Position numbers and translations under genes: made by a program. From contig NZ_BCNV01000001.1 in the NCBI RefSeq assembly GCF_001570725.1, forward strand, positions 2,852,001 through 2,916,000: a stretch of 64,000 bases of DNA, written 5' to 3'. Below, in pieces: positions 36,717 to 44,823 of this stretch. The first letter of the stretch is position 1, and every line of letters starts with the position of its first letter. A model generated the notes under the pieces. That model did no database searches and was not told the DNA's origin. It saw only the letters and a program-made list of their open reading frames with translations. The DNA is from Paenibacillus amylolyticus. Its GTDB lineage: Bacteria; Bacillota; Bacilli; Paenibacillales; Paenibacillaceae.

Positions 36717-37139
36717 TCAGCCCTTCTCTTCTTGCACATATTGATGATATTCCCAAAATGCTTCTTGCTCTCCGCCGCCTTCAATCAGAATCATGACTGC
36801 ATAAGATAACAAATTAAGCCATTGTTCCATCAACGCCACCTGTTCATCCGAAATGAGGTTGTTGCTGCGAAGCATACCCTCAGGTTCAACAGCCCAAGCA
36901 CGTGCCATGTGAGTGATTCCCCATAGACATGCCATGACTTCCCGATCAAGTGAAGGCCGTGCAAGTTCTGGTGCCAGAACCCGCAATATCTCCATCAACT
37001 CATGGAAATTCTCCTCAATCAAATGTCCACGGAAAGGACGCAGACTGCCAATAAAACCGTTCTCCATCTTAGGATGACTCAGATCATCATAGGAAAAAGC
37101 ATGACATTTTAATAACATTACTGCCTCTTCACTTTTCAT
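36717..37139 (-). CDS. Hypothetical protein
   Basis: A 140-residue soluble helical protein. It has charged surfaces and one Trp-rich stretch (ACLWGITHMARAWAVEPEG). No motif recognised. Its C-terminus is acidic. AGGGG-type site precedes the ATG. It sits between a SUKH gene (12 bases downstream) and a beta-propeller-like gene, in a same-strand array. Confidence 0.55.
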   Translation of the reverse strand: MKSEEAVMLLKCHAFSYDDLSHPKMENGFIGSLRPFRGHLIEENFHELMEILRVLAPELARPSLDREVMACLWGITHMARAWAVEPEGMLRSNNLISDEQVALMEQWLNLLSYAVMILIEGGGEQEAFWEYHQYVQEEKG

Positions 37140-37171
37140 TCCTTCACCCCTAACTAGGTCAAAATGCTACC

Positions 37172-38473
37172 TCACCAGCGTAGAGGCTCTTCTCCACGCC
37201 ACAACACATATCGCTCAAGCTCACGAAGAGTGCCTGTACCGATCCCGTACTCGTCCATTTCTTTGGAACGAAGATCGAGCACATGCAGCATGCCACCATA
37301 TGTGCCAACTGCAAGTTTGGACTGCTCAGGGGATACAGCGAGAGAATAGATCGTACTGCCTACAAAATGACGCCATACTTCCTCACCCTTGCCATTCACA
37401 CAATACAGATAACCATATGCATCCCCAAGCACCATGCCCGCCTCTATTTCCACCGCTGCATACACTCGTGCATTCTCATCCATCACTGGCCAATTTTCCT
37501 TCGTTTCGTTACCGGCAATTGACCCCAGCGCGACCTGTATTGTGGCTCCATTATAGAAATGACATGCGTTAAACCAGACGGTCTGGTTATCACTGGTGAA
37601 TGCTGCATAATGAGGATAGCTTGATTCCGGATATAGGGAGTATGTCTTGCTCAGATGACGGCCCATCACCATATGATTGCTCCCTTGGCTGCCATAGGCA
37701 ATCCATCGACCATCCCGTGATACAGCTGCATGTCCCATATCTATCTGTGTATCCTCTAGCTCATATTCTTCGATCTCTGCCAGATCGGGATGAAGTAAGG
37801 TCACCTCAGCTTGCGTTACCAGATATATCCCGTATCGTGAAAGTATAAGTAGTGCTCTGCCTTCGTCCATAGGTATAAGTCCTTCAAGTGTCCGTTCGGG
37901 ATGCTCACAGTCCGCAAGTGATTCAATCCGAGGTAAGGAAGACTGTATCCGGGATTGAATATCCTCCCAACGATATGTCGCTATCTCCTGTCCTTCCAGC
38001 TTGCGATCAGGCTGACGGATAACACGAATACCTTCCGGTCCTGCAAGCGCATAGTCCAATCCATCTGATGAGCAACCTGCAAAAGTATACGAAGAAATCA
38101 ACTGCCATCCGTGCTGATCCATCGTATATATCTGACCATTCTCCGTGAAGATACCCGTATTGCATACACACGTCTCTTCGTTCAGATAACCTACAACTTT
38201 GACCGCCTGCATGGAAGCCTGAAACGCCTCGCTCAATGGCCACGTCGATGCTGGCAGCTCACGTCGGAGCATCTCCAAGTCACCTTGGAGATTGGCCTGT
38301 CTCACCATATGTAAAACCTTAGTACTCATACCACTTCTGGAGTCTCCCTCCAGCTCGGATTCATCTGGCTGCTCTCCCTGCATGCCTCTCCGTACAAATG
38401 CATTGACATCCCTTGCATAACGCTTGCCCTCATTGCGCCATTGTTCAGCGATGTCTTTCTTTAACCAACTCAT
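37172..38473 (-). CDS. Beta-propeller-like (WD/PQQ-type) protein
   Basis: A 433-residue protein. From residue 105 on it shows repeated strands ending in W- and D-rich turns, typical of a six- or seven-bladed propeller (for example AAVSRDGRWIAYGSQGSNHM, AAFTSDNQTVWFNACHFYNG, YSLAVSPEQSKLAVGTYGGMLHVLDL). The first 100 residues are helical. No signal peptide, so it is cytoplasmic. GGAGG precedes the ATG. It is embedded in the SUKH-rich array, which suggests a protein-interaction role. Confidence 0.7.
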   Translation of the reverse strand: MSWLKKDIAEQWRNEGKRYARDVNAFVRRGMQGEQPDESELEGDSRSGMSTKVLHMVRQANLQGDLEMLRRELPASTWPLSEAFQASMQAVKVVGYLNEETCVCNTGIFTENGQIYTMDQHGWQLISSYTFAGCSSDGLDYALAGPEGIRVIRQPDRKLEGQEIATYRWEDIQSRIQSSLPRIESLADCEHPERTLEGLIPMDEGRALLILSRYGIYLVTQAEVTLLHPDLAEIEEYELEDTQIDMGHAAVSRDGRWIAYGSQGSNHMVMGRHLSKTYSLYPESSYPHYAAFTSDNQTVWFNACHFYNGATIQVALGSIAGNETKENWPVMDENARVYAAVEIEAGMVLGDAYGYLYCVNGKGEEVWRHFVGSTIYSLAVSPEQSKLAVGTYGGMLHVLDLRSKEMDEYGIGTGTLRELERYVLWRGEEPLRW

Positions 38474-38494
38474 ATGTTGTCCTCCACTCTGCCC

Positions 38495-39229
38495 CTATTC
38501 ATATGTCGTACAATGATGTGCTTGCAAAAACAGACTGATTTCGTTATCCGTCGCCTCCTCCGCACCATTCTTTTCTTCATAGAACAGGGCAACTTCTCTC
38601 CCAGTTGCATAGTTAAATCGTAAATATCCTCCCATCGACGCCATAAACAGCTTGCACATGTACTCATTCTCCAACACAGCGTCCCACTTAAATTCCGTCT
38701 TGCACGTATCCGCGAGTTCCTTCATGGAGCTTCCCTGTTCCGTCCCCGTAAAGTGATAAAACGTATGCTTCCGTAGCTCATTCCACGGTTCGTAGTATAG
38801 TGGAGATATCGGTTTATCCTGACGGTAATACCCGCAATAGATCCGGTTTAGCGTTTCGCCAAATTCAGTCTCCGAGCACGTCCACAAGGTAATATGCTCA
38901 TCATGGCGTGGTAGCCACAACAGTCCCTCTACTTCCGAATGAACAGCAAGAAAATCTCCATCCACAGAACTGCCAATTGTGATGCATTGCTCAAGTTGAT
39001 GCTGACTTATGGGCGAATCGTCCGTATGTATCCAAAAATCATATTCAACAAAAGGCTTCAGCACTTCCGGGTCCGGTCTCTGCACATTCATCCAGCCCGT
39101 ATATGTACCTTCTCCGTATTGTTCAATCCAGGTACGGTATGACGAAGGTAGCGAGATGGCGTGCTGTTGTTCAAAGTGATCCAGTTCCTCTGCTGGAACC
39201 GGCTTAAGTGCACGGGATACGATATACAT
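38495..39229 (-). CDS. SMI1/KNR4 (SUKH) family protein
   Basis: A 244-residue SUKH protein: PAEELDHFEQQHAISLPSSYRTWIEQYGEG is the family N-terminal motif, followed by VDGDFLAVHSEVEGLLWLPRHDE. It differs strongly from the other SUKH protein at 36091, so it is not a recent duplicate. GGGAGATG precedes the ATG at 39229. It is close upstream of the beta-propeller gene. Confidence 0.82.
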   Translation of the reverse strand: MYIVSRALKPVPAEELDHFEQQHAISLPSSYRTWIEQYGEGTYTGWMNVQRPDPEVLKPFVEYDFWIHTDDSPISQHQLEQCITIGSSVDGDFLAVHSEVEGLLWLPRHDEHITLWTCSETEFGETLNRIYCGYYRQDKPISPLYYEPWNELRKHTFYHFTGTEQGSSMKELADTCKTEFKWDAVLENEYMCKLFMASMGGYLRFNYATGREVALFYEEKNGAEEATDNEISLFLQAHHCTTYE

Positions 39230-39273
39230 TTGTTCACATCTCCCATCTCAGTTTGATTCATTGGTTTACAGAT

Positions 39274-39831
39274 CTAAGCCAGTTCTTCCTGTACAATGTC
39301 AGTCCATATCCCTTTACGATTCAGAATACGAATGGCATAGGCATCATATCCATCACGCTTGACCTGATCAAAATGCATGCGTTCTCCCGTGATCAGTTCA
39401 TACGTACCACGCTCATCTACTTCTTCGCCAAACTCATCATCCCAAGGCACATTGTAATAGGCCGTCAACTCGACCTCAAAAATATCCTCTCCTTCAACGT
39501 CCAGATAAGGACGAAGGGGTCTGTCATTCAGTGCTTCTTCCGAATAGGTCTCACATAACATGGCATCATATCCGTGCTTGGCGGCATCAATGAGCAGATA
39601 GCGTTCACCCGTGACGGTATGCTCCGCATATACAAGAAGCGGTGTCGAATCATGCCAAGTAATCAGATCATCTTCCGTTAAGTCACCATAATAAAAAATA
39701 TGGAATTTATTATGACCATCGCTCATTTGAAGTTTGCCTTTCCACTCCACTTCATCGGACTTTATGTCCTCTTCCTTCCTTATTAATCCTTCCAGATACG
39801 CAGGTCCGTGTTGCACACCATACTCGTTCAT
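39274..39831 (-). CDS. Hypothetical protein of immunity-like array
   Basis: A 185-residue acidic soluble protein. Its pattern of alternating strands and acidic loops (LITWHDSTPLLVYAEHTVTGERYLLIDAAKHGYDAMLCE; FEVELTAYYNVPWDDEFGEEVDERGTYEL) suggests a compact beta-rich domain, but no family is recognised. It overlaps the upstream gene's stop as ATGATGA. The second ATG at 39831 is spaced seven bases after GGAGG. The tight coupling argues that the two act together. Confidence 0.6.
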   Translation of the reverse strand: MNEYGVQHGPAYLEGLIRKEEDIKSDEVEWKGKLQMSDGHNKFHIFYYGDLTEDDLITWHDSTPLLVYAEHTVTGERYLLIDAAKHGYDAMLCETYSEEALNDRPLRPYLDVEGEDIFEVELTAYYNVPWDDEFGEEVDERGTYELITGERMHFDQVKRDGYDAYAIRILNRKGIWTDIVQEELA

Positions 39832-40484
39832 CATCTCGCCTCCGATTTGTTCATTCGAATGGTAACCACTTTGTGTTCCTCATCCACCGTCAGTTTCACA
39901 TCGATGTTTAGCTTGTCGCGAAATAACGCCGTAATATTGATATATGGATCGCGCACGGCTTCACCCCCACCACCATTCGTAGAACGGCTCATCCCCTGAT
40001 GAATAATGGATTCTACCAGCTGTTTATCTCCCTTGCCGGTGTTATTGTAGGTGTAGATCACCTGCCCATCCTGATCATAGAGATTCAAAACCGTTGTGAA
40101 ATCATTGGCGTTCTCATACTGTCTCTCGGTCTGCACATAGTTGTGATCTGTGCGTTGATAATTTACTGTACCAGCTAGATACGGATTGTCCCCGCCGGGC
40201 TTCACATCATACTCCTGATAGGCCAGATTAAACAGGTATTGGATGTGATTCATATCAATCCGGTAATAAAACTGACGGTTATCTTCCTCTTTGTCCATCG
40301 CTGCAAAACTGTTAATCAGCGGCCAGGCTTCATAAGACTTCCCATTAACATCAACGGCGAGAGCATAGTCAGATAATACGGTCTCTTTTTGAAATACACC
40401 AAATGCCTGTAAAATAAAATAAGCCGGAATCATCAACATACCCAGAATGACTGCAAAAATAGTAAGTTTCACGCGTAGTTTCAT
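39831..40484 (-). CDS. Membrane-anchored hypothetical protein
   Basis: A 217-residue protein with one N-terminal membrane segment (VKLTIFAVILGMLMIPAYFILQAFG, residues 5-28). The rest is probably extracytoplasmic (DLYDQDGQVIYTYNNTGKGDKQLVESIIHQG). No family recognised. AAGGAGAG precedes the ATG. It ends in the 4-base overlap with the 39274-39831 gene, the same arrangement as toxin-immunity or accessory pairs, although no toxin motif is visible. Confidence 0.6.
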   Translation of the reverse strand: MKLRVKLTIFAVILGMLMIPAYFILQAFGVFQKETVLSDYALAVDVNGKSYEAWPLINSFAAMDKEEDNRQFYYRIDMNHIQYLFNLAYQEYDVKPGGDNPYLAGTVNYQRTDHNYVQTERQYENANDFTTVLNLYDQDGQVIYTYNNTGKGDKQLVESIIHQGMSRSTNGGGGEAVRDPYINITALFRDKLNIDVKLTVDEEHKVVTIRMNKSEAR

Positions 40485-40529
40485 ATCTTCTCTCCTTGCG
40501 GCTTTAAGGCTTCATCTTCAATTTCATTC

Positions 40530-41138
40530 TCATCCAGTCTTGTGCTGAAGCTTTGACAGTGTACGCACAACCACATCCCTGTTCTTCGCATCCTTGATAT
40601 AAGCCGGGATACTGTGTGACGCCGTTCTTATAGGCATATTTCCATGTTTTACACGCAGATCTGCGGAAACATAAGCGATGAGATAATTCAGGTGCTCCCG
40701 ATTCACAGCCCATATGATTTTTCCCCTGAAATCATCCATGAAGTATAATTCCAGCCCGAATACAGGATCTTTTCCTGCACGAATCTCGGGAAAATATCTT
40801 TGATATGTCGACTTGGCATGTAATTCAACCTGATTAATAGAACTACAATGTGGACATTCCACATGCGTTGATCGGTGAGACGTCTTCTTCTCGTCTGTGA
40901 CTTCCACGTTAAACCAGCGTTCACATACAGCGCAATTCCCCTTGGCTTTATATTGATATACTGGTTCTTCAAAAGCTTGAGCGTAACATTCGTAACACTT
41001 CCATCCCAGTTGATCTTTCTGTTGTTCAATCGAAGCGTGACCACCGCATTTGGGACATTTCACATCAATCCGCTCTCCCCGTCGAAGCACCGAATAGAAA
41101 CTATACTTATACGCACCTTCATCTTCAAAACGTTTCAT
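40530..41138 (-). CDS. Zinc-ribbon protein
   Basis: A 202-residue protein with three CxxC pairs at the N-terminal half (CPKCGG, CYECYA, then CAVCERWF and CPHCSS). These make two zinc ribbons, a form used in nucleic-acid or protein binding. The C-terminal half is alpha/beta with no motif. GGGGCGG-type site precedes the ATG. It is the first gene of the same-strand array running to 36091, so its product may regulate or scaffold that group. Confidence 0.65.
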   Translation of the reverse strand: MKRFEDEGAYKYSFYSVLRRGERIDVKCPKCGGHASIEQQKDQLGWKCYECYAQAFEEPVYQYKAKGNCAVCERWFNVEVTDEKKTSHRSTHVECPHCSSINQVELHAKSTYQRYFPEIRAGKDPVFGLELYFMDDFRGKIIWAVNREHLNYLIAYVSADLRVKHGNMPIRTASHSIPAYIKDAKNRDVVVRTLSKLQHKTG

Positions 41139-41417
41139 ACCCCATCCGCCCCTCTCCTGAAACTACGACACATACAGCATGAAAATACGCAACATTTACC
41201 AATTCATCTCTCTAAAATTATATGAAACTCCGTTCCTCAGCACAAGAATTGCAGGCAGATTATTGAAAATGTCTCTAATACGACATACCCAAGTGTGTGC
41301 CTCATCACACCCGTCTCCTCCTCAATAACGTAATCTATAACTAAATAACTACTGAAATGAAAGATTACCTACTTTTTAGTTTGTGAAAAACATCACTTGA
41401 GTAAAGGTTGTGTCCCT
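41139..41417. promoter_or_regulatory. nirK upstream region with two Fnr-like boxes
   Basis: About 280 bases. Box 1, TGTGT-N6-TCACA at 41294-41309, is one base off the consensus. If active at -41.5 it predicts a -10 at 41331-41336 (TAATCT, three of six matches; TATAAC lies five bases further). Box 2, TGTGA-N6-TCACT at 41382-41397, is only 28 bases from the ATG by its centre and cannot be a class II activator site; it may block transcription or be accidental. Confidence 0.6.
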
Positions 41418-42410
41418 ATGTTTTCCTTAATGAATGTATATAAATGGTCACTTGTATTCGCCATATTTACAGCAACTCTCTCTCACTGTAGTACAACTGA
41501 TACGGTTAAACCAGTTCACCACAATGAAGTATCCCCCTCCTCTGCAGTCAGTCAACCTCCGGTGGACCCGATCATTCGTAGAGAAGGGACTACGGTATAT
41601 ATTGAAATGACGGCTCAGGTTACGAATATTGAAATTTCCGAAGGCGTGATCTACAACGCTTGGACATTTAATGGTACCGTCCCCGGACCGGTACTTCGTG
41701 TGACGGAGGGAGATACCTTGGTGTTCACGTTAAAAAATAAAGATTCCAGCTTGCCTCACTCCATGGATTTTCATGCTGTACATGCTGCTCCCAGCAGCAA
41801 ATTTATTGATGTTATGCCAGGCGAGGAAGGCACGTTCACCTATCCCACCTCCTCACCCGGTGTATTCATGTATCACTGCGGAACCAAACCGGTTCTTGCC
41901 CATATCGCTAACGGTATGTACGGCATGATTATTGTTGAATCCAAAACAGGATACCCCTCCGACCACTTGGTTGATCGTGAGTATACCCTTGTTCAGAGTG
42001 AATGGTATAAAGAGCATGATTACGAAGCTTTTTTGAACGGGGAACCGGATTATGTCGTATTTAACGGCAATGATTATGGATTAGTAAAACATCCCCTGTT
42101 AGCCAAAATAGGAGATACGGTTCGGATTTATGTCAGTAATGCCGGACCCAATGAAGTCTCATCCTTCCACGTTGTGGGTACCCTTATGGACCGTGTGTAT
42201 ACCGACGGGAATCCACGCAACATCCAGTATGGAATACAGACGGTTATGCTTCCCGCAAGTGGTGGAGCTGTTGTAGAGTTCACTGTGACCGAAGAAGGCG
42301 ATTATGCGATTGTAACCCATCAGTTCAACCATGTAGCCAAAGGCGCTGCGGCTGTTCTGCGTGTGACCAAGGATGGTACGGATCATGGTGGACCCGCCGT
42401 GTCTCACTGA
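41418..42410 (+). CDS. nirK: Copper nitrite reductase
   Basis: A 330-residue two-domain cupredoxin protein. It reduces nitrite to nitric oxide outside the membrane. Ligands seen: PHSMDFHA (first type-1 His, the catalytic Asp and the first type-2 His), MYHCGTKP...HIANGM (type-2 His, then type-1 Cys, His, Met). FHVVG corresponds to the second active-site His, and FNHVA to the third type-2 His. A signal sequence precedes a Cys in LSHCSTT, a poor lipobox, so lipid anchoring is uncertain. AAAGG stands about ten bases before the ATG at 41418. It is followed by an Fnr-type regulator. Confidence 0.9.
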   Translation: MFSLMNVYKWSLVFAIFTATLSHCSTTDTVKPVHHNEVSPSSAVSQPPVDPIIRREGTTVYIEMTAQVTNIEISEGVIYNAWTFNGTVPGPVLRVTEGDTLVFTLKNKDSSLPHSMDFHAVHAAPSSKFIDVMPGEEGTFTYPTSSPGVFMYHCGTKPVLAHIANGMYGMIIVESKTGYPSDHLVDREYTLVQSEWYKEHDYEAFLNGEPDYVVFNGNDYGLVKHPLLAKIGDTVRIYVSNAGPNEVSSFHVVGTLMDRVYTDGNPRNIQYGIQTVMLPASGGAVVEFTVTEEGDYAIVTHQFNHVAKGAAAVLRVTKDGTDHGGPAVSH

Positions 42411-42466
42411 GACATGGCAATAGATAGTGGATATACCCATCCTGAATAATTCGAGGTGATTGAACG

Positions 42467-43153
42467 ATGATCTGTGCGCACGAAGCGAAGGAAGCCTGTT
42501 TCTCCAAAGTATCTCTGTTCCAGCATCTTGATCCATCCGAAGCTGCATTGCTGACCTCCCTTTTGCATAACCGCAAATATAACAAAGGCGAAGTTGTCGT
42601 CCAGGAGGGAGAACGCTCAGATACGCTTTACGTGGTTCATCAGGGATGTGTGAAGTTATCCAAATACAATGAAAATGGCAAGGAACATATTATCCGGTTT
42701 CTGTTTCCCGGAGATTTCTTCGGACAAGATTCTCTTTTACATCAAAAACCACATGCCGCAAACGCCGAAGTTCTGGAGCCTTCGGCCATCTGCTCGATCA
42801 GCAAGCATGACTTTGACCAGTTACTTGAACATGATCCGAAGCTTGCTTATCATTTCCTGCTTGCCATTTCCAATCTGCTCCGTGAAACAGATGAATGGAA
42901 TAGCTCGCTCAGTGCGATGACAACGGAACAGAAGATTGCCAAGTTGCTTTTGTATTTTCATACCCGAAATCATGCAAAGCATGAGATCCGCTTGCCTGTT
43001 TTCAAAAAAGATATGGCTCTGCTACTCGGGATCACACCCGAAACCCTTAGTCGAAAACTCGCCATAATGCAAACTCAGGGACTGCTTCAGGTTACAGGGA
43101 ACTGTATCCTTATTCTTCAACTGGAACAGTTAAGGGAAATGGTTCCGTCCTGA
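42467..43153 (+). CDS. Crp/Fnr-family regulator with FNR-type helix and cysteines
   Basis: A 228-residue regulator. Cyclic-nucleotide-type beta barrel at about residues 15-125, dimer helix at about 125-150, helix-turn-helix at about 175-195 with recognition helix ITPETLSRKLAIMQ. The E-x-x-S-R pattern is that of E. coli FNR (Glu209, Ser212, Arg213), which reads TTGAT. Cysteines lie at 3, 11, 61, 109 and 213; Cys109 aligns with FNR Cys122 (AICSIS against MVCEIP). An iron-sulfur cluster is therefore plausible. GAGGTG stands before the ATG at 42467. Probably cotranscribed with nirK, since no promoter is evident between them. Confidence 0.85.
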   Translation: MICAHEAKEACFSKVSLFQHLDPSEAALLTSLLHNRKYNKGEVVVQEGERSDTLYVVHQGCVKLSKYNENGKEHIIRFLFPGDFFGQDSLLHQKPHAANAEVLEPSAICSISKHDFDQLLEHDPKLAYHFLLAISNLLRETDEWNSSLSAMTTEQKIAKLLLYFHTRNHAKHEIRLPVFKKDMALLLGITPETLSRKLAIMQTQGLLQVTGNCILILQLEQLREMVPS

Positions 43154-43271
43154 ACTAAAGATTATTTGCACGAACAACACGAGGGCAGAATGACCTTCCC
43201 CTCACTGTTAACGTGTGAATGATTAGTTCAGCTTATATAGCTTTGGGACAAGTATTATATTTCACATTGGA

Positions 43272-43287
43272 TGTGAGTATCGTCACA
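43272..43287 (+). promoter_or_regulatory. Fnr-type box upstream of YlbF-family gene
   Basis: A perfect TGTGA-GTATCG-TCACA. Its centre (43279.5) predicts at -41.5 a start near 43321 and a -10 at 43309-43314, where TACAGT is found (4 of 6 matches). The gene starts at 43344. Confidence 0.85.
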
Positions 43288-43343
43288 GTGCAGCCTAGCG
43301 TTACAGTATACAGTTAAGAAAAGATCTTCAGGAGGTTTATGCG

Positions 43344-43769
43344 ATGAATACGGTTGTTAAATTGGACAAACAGATCATTATGCACAAAATGCAGGAGCTC
43401 TGTTCACTGCTGTTACAGGATGAAGGATATAAAGAAATGCGAGACATGATTGATCAGTTTGCAGCAGATGAGCAGGCTACGACTCAGTATGAGAAATTTA
43501 TGGAGAAGCATCAGGCACTGGAAGAAAAAGAACGGCAGAATATTGAGTTGCTTGCCTCTGAAATTCAGGTATATGAAGAGGAAGAACGCGCACTCTATGA
43601 TCATCCCCTCATTCGCCGGTTCATCTATGCACAACGCGAGTTCAGCCAGCTACATCAGCAGATCAGCCACTATTTCACGAAATCCGTGGAATTGAACCGC
43701 CTGCCCGAATCCAATGAACTAGGTAAGGAAGCTTGCGGGTGCGGAGGAAGCTGTTCCGGCAGCCATTAA
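43344..43769 (+). CDS. YlbF-family protein with Cys-rich tail
   Basis: A 141-residue, mostly helical coiled-coil protein of the YlbF/YmcA family (long helical hairpin over residues 10-120). In B. subtilis, family members form an iron-sulfur-containing complex with YaaT that affects RNase Y. The C-terminus is CGCGGSCSGSH, a tail that could bind metal. Its promoter carries a perfect Fnr-type box, placing it in the anaerobic regulon. AGGAGG stands before the ATG. A terminator follows. Confidence 0.8.
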   Translation: MNTVVKLDKQIIMHKMQELCSLLLQDEGYKEMRDMIDQFAADEQATTQYEKFMEKHQALEEKERQNIELLASEIQVYEEEERALYDHPLIRRFIYAQREFSQLHQQISHYFTKSVELNRLPESNELGKEACGCGGSCSGSH

Positions 43770-43792
43770 TATCATCCTGCGTTTAAATAATA

Positions 43793-43840
43793 AAAAAGAG
43801 TATCCGATCAGAAATCACGCTGTTCGGATACTCTTTTTAT
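43793..43840 (+). terminator. Terminator after YlbF-family gene
   Basis: A 15-bp perfect stem (43793-43807 with 43824-43838) with A run and T run on the outer sides, so it can act in both directions. It is 24 bases past the stop. Confidence 0.93.
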
Positions 43841-43955
43841 ATAAATTTAACTAATATTTACACAAAAATAGAGAGGACAGAAATAAGCTGAAGAAGCGAA
43901 GTGTGCGCCTTAAAGCTTTCTGAAAGAAAGCTGCATCGGAATCTTATTCTGTCAT

Positions 43956-44678
43956 CTACAGATCCAACAACAGCGATACGAGCAATCCCATGGATGCAAT
44001 CAAACCCACAACTGGCCCACCCTCTTCAAAGGCTTCCGGCATCATCGTTGAGCAGATCATGGCAATGATTCCGCCACCTGCAAATGCACCAATCGCTGCA
44101 CCCATCTCCTCTGGAAGCTGTTCCAGAAACAGATATCCACCCAAAGCCGCAAGCGCGGAGATCAATAGTACACTCAGCCACATTAATATGATTTTGCCAC
44201 GACTGTACTTGCCCTGTAGTCCAACCGTACTGGACAGACCTTCAGGAATGTTGCTGACAAAGATCGATACTACCAGCACCACACTGACACCGTTGCCAGC
44301 CAGCAAGCTGGCGCCAAGCATGATGGATTCCGGGATAGCATCCATTACCGTGCCTGCAAAGATCCCAAGGCCGCTTTGATTCGAGTCTCCTGACCTTCCC
44401 GAGCGTTTACGCCCTGCCCCTCCCTTTGCAGAAACGAGCAGGTCAAACAGCGTATACACGACGGCACCCGCCGTAAATCCGATGGCTGTAGGGACAATCC
44501 CTCCATCATTCAGTGCATCTCCGAGTAGTTCAAAGGTAGCTGCCCCAATTAATGTACCTGTCCCAAAAGCCATAATCCAGCCTATCACTCGTTTGGGTAT
44601 CTTCAGAAACAATGCTGCCAGTGCGCCTATGACAACAGCTGAGGCAGAGATGCCGCCCCACATGAATGCAGTCCACAT
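43956..44678 (-). CDS. ZIP-family metal transporter
   Basis: A 240-residue protein with about eight membrane segments of the GufA/ZIP type. The family's TM4 motif HNIPEG reads SNIPEG here (VSIFVSNIPEGLSSTVGL), so the metal-binding His is replaced by Ser; the second motif is also degenerate (STMMPEAFEE). The substrate may therefore differ from zinc or iron. GAGGGGTC precedes the ATG at 44678. An Fnr-like box lies about 97 bases upstream. Confidence 0.82.
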   Translation of the reverse strand: MWTAFMWGGISASAVVIGALAALFLKIPKRVIGWIMAFGTGTLIGAATFELLGDALNDGGIVPTAIGFTAGAVVYTLFDLLVSAKGGAGRKRSGRSGDSNQSGLGIFAGTVMDAIPESIMLGASLLAGNGVSVVLVVSIFVSNIPEGLSSTVGLQGKYSRGKIILMWLSVLLISALAALGGYLFLEQLPEEMGAAIGAFAGGGIIAMICSTMMPEAFEEGGPVVGLIASMGLLVSLLLDL

Positions 44679-44767
44679 CCGGGCCGACCCCTCTCTTGTT
44701 CAATCATGTTCTATCTTCTATCATTCCATTAACCCCCGCTGACCAATCAAAAACAATCCTGTAACGT

Positions 44768-44783
44768 TGTGATCTATATCACC
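44768..44783 (-). promoter_or_regulatory. Fnr-like box upstream of ZIP gene
   Basis: TGTGA-TCTATA-TCACC, one base off a perfect palindrome. Its position relative to the ZIP start does not give a -10 at the expected class II distance, so activation from here is not supported. It may act as a repressor site or from another position. Confidence 0.5.
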
Positions 44784-44823
44784 TGTTGTGTTCAAAAATC
44801 ACGCTATGATGAAATGATGCGGA

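Noticed and set aside
36091-41138. A polymorphic toxin or contact-dependent inhibition system
   Set aside because: No large secreted protein, RHS/YD repeats, LXG or other toxin-delivery domain is visible. Only immunity-like proteins are present.
41382-41397. Box 2 as the class II activation site of nirK
   Set aside because: A -41.5 position would place the transcript start after the ATG and no -10 hexamer is found at 41419-41424.
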